Shown here: positions 1 to 7,719 of the stretch, piece by piece
Layout: every line of letters begins with the position of its first letter
Numbering within the stretch: position 1 is the first letter of the stretch
Notes under the pieces: generated by a model
Told to the model about the DNA's origin: nothing
Databases searched by the model: none
The model's input: the letters and a program-made list of their open reading frames with translations, nothing else
Assembly: GCA_963542695.1 (NCBI GenBank)
Contig: CAUTYX010000006.1
Coordinates: 1-64,000 of the forward strand
DNA: 64,000 nucleotides
Source of the DNA: RUG100 sp963542695
GTDB lineage: Bacteria > Bacillota > Clostridia > Peptostreptococcales > Anaerovoracaceae
Direction of reading: 5' to 3'
Made by a program: the position numbers and the translations under genes

Positions 1-43
1 TGCAGCGTAGTCTCGTGGGCTCGGAGATGTGTATAAGAGACAG
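1..43. other. Illumina Nextera adapter remnant (artefact)
   Basis: Bases 10-43 match the 34-base Nextera read-2 transposase adapter, ending in the mosaic end AGATGTGTATAAGAGACAG. Bases 2-9 (GCAGCGTA) look like an i7 index; I recall this octamer as Nextera XT N721. Translation gives the well-known artefact peptide MGSEMCIRDR. Genuine genomic sequence begins at about base 44. Confidence 0.97.
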
Positions 44-86
44 ATTTAAAGATACCCCATTACAGGTACCTGTTAAACATCTTTTC

Positions 87-488
87 TTAATTTTTGTTTT
101 TATTCTTTTCCTTGCACTCTCTACAGGTGCCGTAAAACCAAATGGTATGGCCTTCAATATCCCCGTCAAAGTCATTGGCTGCCAATACATCCACGTGATC
201 CAGCCATGGCATCGTAAGATCCGTAACGCAACCGCATTCCTTGCAAACAAAGTGGTAATGAGGCTGTGTATTTCCGTCAAATCGCTCTACATCACCGTCT
301 CGAGACAGTTTCACGATTTCTCCCCGGTCTGCCAACAAAGATAAGTTCCTGTATATGGTTCCTCTGCTTACAGAAGGATATTCTTTTTTCACCGCTTCAT
401 ATACCTGTTCTGCAGTTGGATGATCGTGACGGGACATCACATAGTTTTTAATACTTTCCCGTTGGCGACTGTAATTCAATCTTGCCAT
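87..488 (-). CDS. perR: Fur-family peroxide/metal regulator, PerR-like
   Basis: A 133-residue Fur-superfamily repressor. It has an N-terminal winged helix (HPTAEQVY, then GTIYRNLSLLADRGEI), a metal-binding hinge with ERFDGN and HYHF, and two CxxC pairs (CKECG and CRECK) that should form the structural zinc site. The order of D, H and H around the hinge fits PerR better than Fur or Zur, but PerR and Fur cannot be fully separated by eye. The ORF is open for 34 codons upstream. The ATG at 488 was chosen because GGAAGGAG precedes it and MARLNYSRQR is a normal family start. A palindrome 27 bases upstream suggests autoregulation. The gene is monocistronic and lies at the contig end. Confidence 0.85.
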   Translation of the reverse strand: MARLNYSRQRESIKNYVMSRHDHPTAEQVYEAVKKEYPSVSRGTIYRNLSLLADRGEIVKLSRDGDVERFDGNTQPHYHFVCKECGCVTDLTMPWLDHVDVLAANDFDGDIEGHTIWFYGTCRECKEKNKNKN

Positions 489-514
489 CTTTTCATCTCC
501 TTTCTGCCAAAATG

Positions 515-527
515 AGTAATTATTACT
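515..527. promoter_or_regulatory. Candidate PerR/Fur box upstream of perR
   Basis: AGTAAT-T-ATTACT is a perfect 6-1-6 palindrome in AT-rich DNA just upstream of the perR start. It resembles the per-box layout (TTATAAT-N-ATTATAA). Autoregulation is inferred. Confidence 0.5.
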
Positions 528-685
528 GATAATATAGTTTATCGCTATTAATCTGTCAATACTTTTACTAAAAATAGTATTCATCAACAATATAAAAAGT
601 GCTATGAAATATTCTGCAGAAATCTAATATCCATAGCACTTTCTATATATAGTCCCAATATCTCGTGATAAGAATCAAAAATAGC

Positions 686-1942
686 TTATGCCGCTCTCGA
701 GGAGACCACAGCTTTTCCGGTCAAATCCGTTACTGCCTCCTTGCCAACAACAAATTGTCTAATTAGGAAAGCTACTAAATACAGACCGCCTAACACGGCA
801 AAGAGAACTTCATAGGATCCGGAAAGCCGCATTATCAAGGCTGTCAGCTGGTTTCCGGAAAGTCCTGCAAAAGCCCATGCCGATAACGCCACTCCGTGAA
901 TGGTGCTGATATTTTCCATACCAAAGCGGCTGGAAAGCAACGCCGGCAACGTACTGAAACCGCCGCCATAGCCGGTGTTCACCAGTAGCATGAGAATACA
1001 AACTACCGCCAATCCTCCTGTCGTTACGGCAGAGGAGGAGAAGGCAACTACGGCAGCTACAACACACATCACGAAAATCACCTTGTAAACCGTATTTCGA
1101 TCTTTCAGATAGTCGCTAAGAGCAGAAAATCCTATTCTTCCCAAGGCATTGGATGCTGCTGTCAGTGATTGAACAACGCTAATGGCAGCAAGACCGAATC
1201 CCGCAAGTTGCAGAATTGGTTTTTCATAGGAAATCAGCGCCAGGCCGCAGGCTATATTGATATAAAACATAAACCAAATACCGGTAAACGTTTTGTTTTT
1301 AAAGATAGCTAGACGATTGATACGATGCTTTTCCTGTGGTTCCTGCCAGTGAGCCGGCTTTTTTAGCAAAAAGTGTCCGGCCATCATCATGAGAAAGTAC
1401 AGTCCCGAAAGAACAAGGAACATCTTGGACAGCCCAATGCTCTCCTGCAATGTGTTCATCAGAGGGCTGGCAATAGCTTTGGCCAAGCCAAACCCCATAA
1501 TGGAAATCCCGGTTCCCAGTCCCGGGTTATCCTTAAACCACAACATCAAAGTTTTTACCGGTGTCAAGTACCCTATGCCAAGACCAACACCCATGATACA
1601 ACCATAAAACAGAAAGATTCCGGCAACGGTCAACCCGGTTCCCAAGGATTTGGAAAACTCAATACAAAGACCTGTACCGACCATTCCCGCCGTAAAGCAC
1701 ATACAGGCAATGAGACTGGCTTTGTGAATGTTTCTTTCAATAAAGGGGCCTCCGAAAGCCGCCGACATTCCCAGGAAGAATATTGCCAAGCTAAACGCAA
1801 CACCCATTAGAGCCGGTGATGTTCCTATGGTATCTGCCAGAGTGGTACTAAAAGATGACCAACAATAGACGGTTCCGATACTGCAATGGATTAGCAACGC
1901 CGGAACCGCCGCGCGCATCCATTTGTTTTCAATAGCTTTCAC
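686..1942 (-). CDS. MFS transporter, oxalate/formate antiporter (OFA) type
   Basis: A 418-residue, 12-helix major facilitator protein in the cytoplasmic membrane. It starts with the OFA-type N-terminus (IHCSIGTVYCWSSFS) and has glycine-rich helices GVGLGIGYLTP and GLGTGISIMGFG. OFA members exchange small carboxylates such as oxalate and formate, but many are uncharacterised, so the substrate is unproven. The start ATG at 1942 follows AGGAGG. Transcription should begin near 2148 from a sigma-A promoter and pass a ZTP riboswitch with terminator before the gene. That points to a substrate tied to one-carbon, formate or purine metabolism. The gene is monocistronic and is convergent with nothing nearby. 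Confidence 0.88.
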   Translation of the reverse strand: MKAIENKWMRAAVPALLIHCSIGTVYCWSSFSTTLADTIGTSPALMGVAFSLAIFFLGMSAAFGGPFIERNIHKASLIACMCFTAGMVGTGLCIEFSKSLGTGLTVAGIFLFYGCIMGVGLGIGYLTPVKTLMLWFKDNPGLGTGISIMGFGLAKAIASPLMNTLQESIGLSKMFLVLSGLYFLMMMAGHFLLKKPAHWQEPQEKHRINRLAIFKNKTFTGIWFMFYINIACGLALISYEKPILQLAGFGLAAISVVQSLTAASNALGRIGFSALSDYLKDRNTVYKVIFVMCVVAAVVAFSSSAVTTGGLAVVCILMLLVNTGYGGGFSTLPALLSSRFGMENISTIHGVALSAWAFAGLSGNQLTALIMRLSGSYEVLFAVLGGLYLVAFLIRQFVVGKEAVTDLTGKAVVSSRAA

Positions 1943-2033
1943 GTTTTTGACCTCCTATTTTTTCTGCAGACACATACGGATAAGATCTGCTGCCAATAGG
2001 GGTGCTTTTCCTGTTTCTTCGTTTGAAGAAAAT

Positions 2034-2130
2034 AAAAAAACAACCCGAAAATGAGTTGCCCAGGCGGTCGGCATATGTTCCTCTGCAGTGCACCGTGTAA
2101 ACTCACGTAATCCGCCAGCACTACAGATAT
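2034..2130 (-). ncRNA. ZTP (pfl-motif) riboswitch with intrinsic terminator
   Basis: On the minus strand, GTGCTGGCGGA (2121-2111) begins the aptamer, and the hallmark GCCGACCGCCTGGGCA ends it (2072-2057). GGCGG and CCGCC can form the pseudoknot seen in ZTP riboswitches. A terminator follows immediately: CAACTC/GGGTTG stem (2058-2041) and a run of seven U. The 3' aptamer strand abuts the terminator stem, so ZMP/ZTP binding should favour readthrough. The class was originally found upstream of folate, formate and purine genes. Confidence 0.9.
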
Positions 2131-2154
2131 TTTTTCAAACCAACTGATAGTCAC

Positions 2155-2183
2155 AGTGTAGCCTGAAAAAAAGGGCAGGTCAA
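2155..2183 (-). promoter_or_regulatory. Sigma-A promoter for the OFA transporter / ZTP leader
   Basis: TTGACC (2183-2178), a 17-base spacer, then TACACT (2160-2155). Transcription would start near 2148, just before the riboswitch aptamer. Confidence 0.6.
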
Positions 2184-2309
2184 TAGCTAAAAAAAGCCTC
2201 GTCATTATGTTTTAGACTACTATAAATGCACTTCATTTATATAGTCTCTCTTATAACTATTCAGGATATATCCATCAATGTCCGGGTGATGTAAATATTT
2301 TTTGCATTT

Positions 2310-2336
2310 TTATCACTCACCACTTGACAGTGCTAA
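2310..2336 (+). promoter_or_regulatory. CIRCE element (HrcA operator)
   Basis: TTATCACTC-N9-CAGTGCTAA has one mismatch per arm to the CIRCE consensus TTAGCACTC-N9-GAGTGCTAA, with exact nine-base spacing. It overlaps the -35 box of the hsp20 promoter, so HrcA binding would block RNA polymerase. Confidence 0.85.
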
Positions 2337-2351
2337 CAGCCTGAGTATAAT
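2324..2351 (+). promoter_or_regulatory. Sigma-A promoter of hsp20
   Basis: TTGACA (2324-2329) and TATAAT (2346-2351), both perfect boxes, with a 16-base spacer. The untranslated leader is about 80 bases. Confidence 0.85.
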
Positions 2352-2438
2352 GAAAATTGAAAGAAGGGAACAAGCTTAGAAGGCGACCCCTTCCAATGAC
2401 TTAGCACACAACACCATGTAATAAAGGAGGAATGAACC

Positions 2439-2867
2439 ATGTTGATGCCAAGATTATGGAATGATAGTTTCTTTGATAACTGGATGGATGAATTCCCAAA
2501 GACCAGATTTTACACCAAAACCGATAGCGGCTTGATGAAAACTGACGTCAAGGAAACAGCCGATGGATACCAGGTTGAAATTGACCTGCCGGGTTTTGAA
2601 AAAGAAAATGTAAAGGCACAGTTGGAAGACGGCTACCTAACCGTTACGGCTGTACGCCAGTCCAGTCACGATGAAAAAGATGAGAATGAAAAATATATCC
2701 GTAGAGAACGCTATCAGGGAAGCGTTTCTCGCAGCTATTACGTCGGCGATAACGTTACTGAAGACGATATCAAAGCCAAATTTGACAATGGAATTCTCAC
2801 TTTAGAAATCCCGAAAATTGATCAGCCAAAGGTGGAAGAAAAGAAATTTATCGAAATCGAAGGCTAA
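2439..2867 (+). CDS. Hsp20/alpha-crystallin small heat-shock protein
   Basis: A 142-residue ATP-independent holdase that binds unfolding proteins in the cytoplasm. The alpha-crystallin domain covers about residues 32-140, beginning with TDVKETADGYQVEIDLPGF and containing the A-x-x-x-N-G-I-L type motif (AKFDNGILTLEIPK). The C-terminus is short. AAAGGAGG sits before the ATG. The gene stands alone between its own promoter and a strong terminator. The CIRCE element predicts heat induction through HrcA, which is typical of groESL and dnaK operons and less common for hsp20. Confidence 0.95.
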   Translation: MLMPRLWNDSFFDNWMDEFPKTRFYTKTDSGLMKTDVKETADGYQVEIDLPGFEKENVKAQLEDGYLTVTAVRQSSHDEKDENEKYIRRERYQGSVSRSYYVGDNVTEDDIKAKFDNGILTLEIPKIDQPKVEEKKFIEIEG

Positions 2868-2895
2868 TCCTGCTAACAACATATCACGTACATTA

Positions 2896-2932
2896 CAAGA
2901 CGGTAGTGACCCCTGGCTACCGTCTTGCTCAT
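2896..2932 (+). terminator. Terminator after hsp20
   Basis: An 11-bp perfect stem (CAAGACGGTAG / CTACCGTCTTG, 2896-2906 and 2917-2927) is followed by a loose T-rich stretch. It lies between convergent genes and may serve both strands. Confidence 0.75.
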
Positions 2933-2946
2933 TTTCTTATAGTCTT

Positions 2947-4307
2947 TTACATATCATCGATTACGTTGTTGACCCATCGCTTGAATAAAAATCGCCATGT
3001 TAAAATGCAGCATTTTACTGCTTCTTCGAATTTAACAGCCAGTACACATAAGAATACCGGCCAGTGAAACACCAGTGCTGTAACAAAGGCCACAGACACG
3101 CCAATAATCCAAACCGTAGAAACTTCTGTAAACATGGCAAATTTAGTATCCCCGCCACAGCGAAGGACACCGGTAATATTCACTCCGTTATACACTGCCA
3201 GTACCATCGTAAGTCCGTACACCAGCAGAATCATAAAGGTATAGTGATTGCCCAGAGGGGTAAAATTAAACAACGAGATAATCGGTTTTGCCAGTAAAAT
3301 AAGCAACAATCCAAAGCTAATTCCAATCACTACGGTTATTTTTAAAAGCTTTCGCGCCAGCTTGTAAGCTTCTTGCAGCTTTCCCTGACCCAGCTTTTGT
3401 CCTACCAGAATCAAAATTGCATCTCCCATGCTAAACGCTGCCATTTGAAATAAATTCTGAATGATATTGGCAGCCTGTATCGATGCATACTGGGTAATTC
3501 CAATGCGAGCAAAGGCTGCTGTGTACATGGCCATCCCCAACCCCCACAAGGATTCATTAAGCGTAGTGGGGACAGAGTTTTTTACAATTTTCTTTGCAAA
3601 GTCCTTGGATCAGCAGAAAAATTCTTTTATGGATCCGGCAAGCACATTCTTTTTTACAAAAATAACAACAAGCAATACCGCCAGCTGTAACAACCTGGAG
3701 GAGCTGGTGGCAATGCCGGCACCGGTTACCCCTAACGCCGGTGCCCCAAAGTGACCAAATATCAAAATATAGTTCAGCAGCGTATTGGTTCCAAATGCAA
3801 CAATACTGACAACTAGGGGAATATGGGTTTGCTGCGTAGCTCGAAGAGAAATCTCAAAAGGCAAAATAGCTGCATACAACAGAAAACACGGCGCAATAGC
3901 TCGTACATATTTCCATCCAATATCAATGGTCTCCGGAATATTTGTAAAAATCCGAAGCACATATTCGGGGAAAAACATGCCTCCAATAAAAAACAACAAG
4001 CCAATACCAAGGCAAATCGTAATGGCAAATCCAACAGTTTTACGAATATTGGTCAAATTTTTCGCACCCCAAAACTGTGCCATAAACGTCGCGCAGCCGC
4101 TGGAAAATCCAAAACATATCATATAAAACACAAAATATATCTGTACAGATACACCAACTGCGGCAAGAGGACTCTCCCCGAGACTTCCCACCATCAAGTT
4201 GTCCACTAAATTTAATGACACCCGATTAGGCTCTGCAGTGCAATAGGTACCGCCACCTTTCCCAAGGTTCTATATAACTCTTTGTTTTGTTCACTCAATA
4301 CCCTCAT
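2947..4307 (-). pseudogene. MATE-family efflux transporter, broken by a frameshift and a UGA
   Basis: A multidrug/cation antiporter of the MATE family, about 450 residues if repaired. The N-terminus (MRVLSEQNKELYRTLGKVAVPIALQ, split here by the reader's limit: MRVLSEQNKELYR then TLGKVAVPIALQ) runs from the ATG at 4307. The frame is lost at the C-run 4221-4223, where one extra base would join it to SLNLVDNLMVGSLGE. A second lesion is an in-frame TGA at 3610-3612, after KEFFC and before SKDFAKKIV. Beyond it the reading continues in frame to the end of the second MATE half (stop at 2947). All parts of the family are present, so this is decay in place and not truncation. A promoter lies upstream at 4438-4466. 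Confidence 0.88.
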
Positions 4308-4437
4308 ACGATTTTCCCGGACGCATGCCCTACTTTCCCCGTTCTGTAAAATTTATTATTTTAATTGACCCATTTGCAAATAGTTGATCTTTTCACCATA
4401 AAATTCGCTATAAAAGCTATAAAAAAGGATACGTTTT

Positions 4438-4466
4438 ATTGTACTCGCGGTTGTCGGTATTTTCAA
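4438..4466 (-). promoter_or_regulatory. Candidate promoter of the MATE gene
   Basis: On the minus strand TTGAAA (4466-4461), a 17-base spacer and TACAAT (4443-4438). The leader to the ATG at 4307 is about 125 bases. Confidence 0.55.
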
Positions 4467-4639
4467 TTCTTCAACGGACTTTCACACGCTTTTTCTTCTT
4501 TTTAGAATTTTTCAGCTTTCTTTCAACTAACCGGGTTATAGTGTCATTGTAGCAAAGAGCTACATTCTCAAATAAGAGAATATCTCATCCTCTCTCGAGG
4601 CTTTCATAGCCTCCACACATTCAATAACACACACACTCG
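4467..4639. other. Gap with three small hairpins, no gene seen
   Basis: No coding region is seen between the MATE promoter and the tRNA terminator. Three short perfect hairpins occur in a row: TGTAGC/GCTACA (4548-4564), ATTCTC/GAGAAT (4564-4581) and GAGGCT/AGCCTC (4597-4613). Their role is unknown. Confidence 0.4.
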
Positions 4640-4667
4640 AAAAAAGAACCTTTGCAGGTTCTTTTTT
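4640..4667 (-). terminator. Terminator after tRNA-Arg
   Basis: A 12-bp stem of AAAAAAGAACCT and its complement around a four-base loop gives a U-run on either strand. Confidence 0.85.
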
Positions 4668-4699
4668 CGTTGACCGGGGGCTCTTTGCCGCTTTTATCA

Positions 4700-4775
4700 T
4701 GGTGACCCTGAGACGATTCGAACGTCCGACACCCGCTTTAGGAGAGCGGTGCTCTGTCCCCTGAGCTACAGGGCC
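4700..4775 (-). tRNA. tRNA-Arg (anticodon CCU)
   Basis: A complete 76-base cloverleaf on the minus strand: acceptor GGCCCTG/CAGGGTC, D-stem GCTC/GAGC, anticodon stem CCGCT/AGCGG with loop CTCCTAA (anticodon CCT, reading AGG), T-arm with TTCGAAT, discriminator A and an encoded CCA. It is transcribed leftward into the terminator at 4640-4667. Confidence 0.95.
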
Positions 4776-4838
4776 AAAATTCGGTTAATATGATACCATG
4801 AAGAACCGCTTTGGTGCAAGTAAGAAGCCCTGTTTTTC

Positions 4839-4867
4839 TTGTATTCCGCCGTTATCAGTGATATAAT
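4839..4867 (+). promoter_or_regulatory. Candidate promoter of purB
   Basis: TTGTAT, a 17-base spacer, then TATAAT (4862-4867). The purB ATG is 30 bases downstream. Confidence 0.55.
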
Positions 4868-4896
4868 TTTTTGATGATTTACAGAAGGAGAAAATC

Positions 4897-6333
4897 ATGG
4901 CAGAATATACTGATTATACCAGTCCGTTATCGGAAAGATATCCTAGTAAGGAAATGAAATATCTGTTTTCGCCGGAAAAAAAGTTCCAAACATGGCGTCA
5001 GCTATGGATTGCATTGGCCGAGACAGAAAAGGAACTAGGGCTTGCTATTACCCAGGAACAAATCGATGAACTAAAAGCCCACGCCAAGGACATTAATTAC
5101 GAAGATGCCAAAGAGCGAGAAAAAATTGTGCGTCATGATGTTATGAGCCACGTATATGCTTATGGCCTGCAGTGTCCTTCTGCGAAAGGAATTATCCATC
5201 TGGGTGCAACTTCCTGCTATGTAGGAGACAACACCGATTTGATTATTATGAAAGAAGCGCTGCTGCTACTTCGTCGTAAAGTCATCAATGTGATTGCCCA
5301 ACTGGCAGACTTTGCCATGGATCATAAAGGCCAGCCAACCCTTGGATTTACGCATTTTCAGGCTGCACAGCCTACTACGGTCGGAAAGAGAGCCACACTG
5401 TGGATTAACGAATTGATGATGGATCTATCCGATTTGGACTATCTCATCAGCGATATTAAAATGCTGGGTTCTAAGGGAACTACCGGCACACAGGCAACCT
5501 TCTTGGAGCTTTTCGAAGGTGACTACAAAAAAGTCAAACGGCTGGATGAAAAGATTACTAAAAAAATGGGGTTTGACTCCTACTATGCTGTTTCCGGACA
5601 AACGTATTCCAGAAAAGTAGATAGCCGTGTTCTTCACGTTTTGTCGGGGATCGCCCAGAGTGCTCATAAATTCAGTAATGATATTCGTCTGCTACAGCAT
5701 TTGAAAGAAGTGGAAGAACCTTTTGAAAAGACACAAATCGGTTCCTCTGCCATGGCCTACAAGAGGAATCCAATGCGTAGCGAACGCATGGCTTCCCTTG
5801 CAAACTACGTTATTGCCGACGCCATCAACCCGGCAATAACCGCGGCAACGCAATGGTTTGAACGAACCTTGGATGACTCTGCCAACAAGAGAATCAGCGT
5901 TTCCGAAGCCTTCCTGACAGTAGACAGCATCCTGGAGCTATATCTAAATATTACAGGTGGTCTGGTGGTATATCCAAAAGTGATAGAAGCCCGCCTGCAA
6001 AGCGAACTTCCTTTTATGGCCACAGAGATTATTTTGATGGATGCAGTCAAAGCCGGTGGCGATAGGCAGGAACTCCACGAGAAAATCCGGAGTCACTCTA
6101 TGGCAGCCGGTCGCCGTGTGAAAGAGGACGGGGCAGAAAACGACTTGCTGTCTCGCATTGCCAACGACCCGGCCTTCGGCATGTCCATGGATCAGCTAAA
6201 AGGATTGATGGATGCAAAGAACTTCATAGGCTGCGCAGAAATGCAAACCGAAGACTATATTACAGAGCAGGTTCGCCCTGTTTTGGAAGAAAATAAAGAT
6301 GTCATCGGCATCACCGCTACAATCAACGTATAA
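4897..6333 (+). CDS. purB: Adenylosuccinate lyase
   Basis: A 478-residue homotetrameric cytoplasmic lyase of the fumarase/aspartase superfamily. It cleaves SAICAR and adenylosuccinate, both releasing fumarate, in purine synthesis. The superfamily signature is present as GSSAMAYKRNPMRSE, near residue 288, and the substrate-binding GATSCYVGDNTDL occurs near residue 108. The length matches the longer PurB subtype common in Clostridia. AGAAGGAG precedes the ATG. It is followed by purA and alr on the same strand, so IMP-to-AMP conversion is encoded by a neighbouring pair. A hairpin in the purB-purA gap may tune downstream expression. Confidence 0.97.
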   Translation: MAEYTDYTSPLSERYPSKEMKYLFSPEKKFQTWRQLWIALAETEKELGLAITQEQIDELKAHAKDINYEDAKEREKIVRHDVMSHVYAYGLQCPSAKGIIHLGATSCYVGDNTDLIIMKEALLLLRRKVINVIAQLADFAMDHKGQPTLGFTHFQAAQPTTVGKRATLWINELMMDLSDLDYLISDIKMLGSKGTTGTQATFLELFEGDYKKVKRLDEKITKKMGFDSYYAVSGQTYSRKVDSRVLHVLSGIAQSAHKFSNDIRLLQHLKEVEEPFEKTQIGSSAMAYKRNPMRSERMASLANYVIADAINPAITAATQWFERTLDDSANKRISVSEAFLTVDSILELYLNITGGLVVYPKVIEARLQSELPFMATEIILMDAVKAGGDRQELHEKIRSHSMAAGRRVKEDGAENDLLSRIANDPAFGMSMDQLKGLMDAKNFIGCAEMQTEDYITEQVRPVLEENKDVIGITATINV

Positions 6334-6350
6334 CTACTGTATTACCACCT

Positions 6351-6396
6351 ATGAACAACCTTTGGCTATACGCCGCGTTGTTCATAACCATTTTTT
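6351..6396 (+). terminator. Hairpin with T-run between purB and purA
   Basis: A 9-bp stem ATGAACAAC/GTTGTTCAT (6351-6359, 6377-6385) encloses a small GGC/GCC hairpin, and TTTTTT follows 6 bases later. It could be a weak terminator or an attenuator within the purB-purA unit. Confidence 0.55.
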
Positions 6397-6411
6397 AAGG
6401 GGGACATACCA

Positions 6412-7701
6412 ATGGTAAAAGCAATCGTCGGCGCAAACTGGGGAGACGAAGGCAAAGGTAAAATCACCGATATGCTGGCCAAAGAGTCAGATATTATTAT
6501 TCGTTTTCAAGGAGGCAGCAATGCAGGTCATACCATTATTAATAATTATGGAAAGTTTGCCTTGCATATGCTTCCATCGGGAATCTTTTACGACCACACC
6601 ACCTGCATCATTGGCAACGGCGTGGCATTAAACATTCCCTATCTCTTTAACGAACTACAGTCTGTCATCGATCGAGGCGTCCCGGAACCGAAAATACTCG
6701 TTTCCGATAGAGCCCAGCTGTTGATGCCATACCACATTAAATTCGATGAATACGAAGAAGAGCGCCTAGGGGGAAAATCCTTTGGATCCACCAAATCCGG
6801 CATTGCACCCTGCTACTCTGATAAAAACTCTAAGATCGGATTTCAGGTTAACGAATTGTTTATGCCCGAAGACGAATTGCGGGATAAGATTAAGTTAGTT
6901 TGTGACCGCAAGAATCCACTGTTGGAGCATTTGTACCACAAACCATTACTGAACCCGGATCAGCTATATGAAACCCTTTGCTCCTACAAAGAGATGGTGG
7001 AGCCATACGTATGCCACGTTTCCACTTATTTAAACCAGGCCATTAAAGATGGCAAGAAGATTTTGCTGGAAGGACAACTGGGCTCCTTAAAGGATACGGA
7101 TCACGGCATTTATCCTATGGTAACATCCTCTTCCACATTGGCAGGGTACGGTTCTATCGGAGCCGGCATCCCCCCATACACCATTACCGATGTTGTCACC
7201 GTTGCAAAAGCCTATTCCAGTGCTGTTGGTGGCGGTGCCTTTGTCAGTGAAATCTTTGGAGACGAAGCCGAAGAGCTTCGCAAAAGAGGTGGTGACAAGG
7301 GAGAATACGGTGCCACTACCGGACGGCCTCGTCGTGTTGGTTGGTTCGATGCTGTGGCAACCCGCTATGGTTGCATGATGCAAGGTGCTACTGAAGTAGT
7401 TCTGACAGTTTTGGATCCATTGGGTTATTTAGATGAAATCCCCGTTTGCGTGGGGTATCAATTAGACGATGAAGTAACTAAGGATTTCCCGGCTTCCACC
7501 TACCTGTATAAGGCTAAACCGGTTCTCAAAAAGCTGAAAGGGTGGAAATCTGATATTACCGGCATCCGGCAGTTTGATCAGCTCCCTATAGAATGCCAGG
7601 AATACGTAAACTTCATTGAGAAGGAAATTGGCTTCCCCATCACTATGGTTTCCAATGGTCCGGGTCGCGATGACATCATTATGAGAAAGCCACAGCTATA
7701 A
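6412..7701 (+). CDS. purA: Adenylosuccinate synthetase
   Basis: A 429-residue homodimeric enzyme. It joins aspartate to IMP with GTP to form adenylosuccinate, the first committed step to AMP. The GTP-binding loop NWGDEGKGKITD lies at residues 9-20 with catalytic Asp12, and the catalytic His is in GGSNAGHTI (His41). The family pattern GYGSIGAGIPPYTI and the C-terminal TVSNGPGRDD-like motif (TMVSNGPGRDDII) are present. Length is normal for bacteria. GGGGGA precedes the ATG. It lies 78 bases after purB, which makes the next enzyme of the pathway, and 18 bases before alr. Confidence 0.97.
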   Translation: MVKAIVGANWGDEGKGKITDMLAKESDIIIRFQGGSNAGHTIINNYGKFALHMLPSGIFYDHTTCIIGNGVALNIPYLFNELQSVIDRGVPEPKILVSDRAQLLMPYHIKFDEYEEERLGGKSFGSTKSGIAPCYSDKNSKIGFQVNELFMPEDELRDKIKLVCDRKNPLLEHLYHKPLLNPDQLYETLCSYKEMVEPYVCHVSTYLNQAIKDGKKILLEGQLGSLKDTDHGIYPMVTSSSTLAGYGSIGAGIPPYTITDVVTVAKAYSSAVGGGAFVSEIFGDEAEELRKRGGDKGEYGATTGRPRRVGWFDAVATRYGCMMQGATEVVLTVLDPLGYLDEIPVCVGYQLDDEVTKDFPASTYLYKAKPVLKKLKGWKSDITGIRQFDQLPIECQEYVNFIEKEIGFPITMVSNGPGRDDIIMRKPQL

Positions 7702-7719
7702 AATAGAAGGTAGCGCCAT

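Noticed and set aside
15..344. A 109-residue ORF beginning MGSEMCIRDR
   Set aside because: It starts inside the Nextera adapter and lies antisense to perR.
1939..2205. An 88-residue minus-strand ORF upstream of the OFA transporter
   Set aside because: It covers the ZTP riboswitch, its terminator and promoter, and has no family features or ribosome-binding site.
4219..4300. 5' truncation of the MATE gene
   Set aside because: The N-terminus was found in another frame from ATG 4307, so the break is a one-base frameshift and not a truncation.
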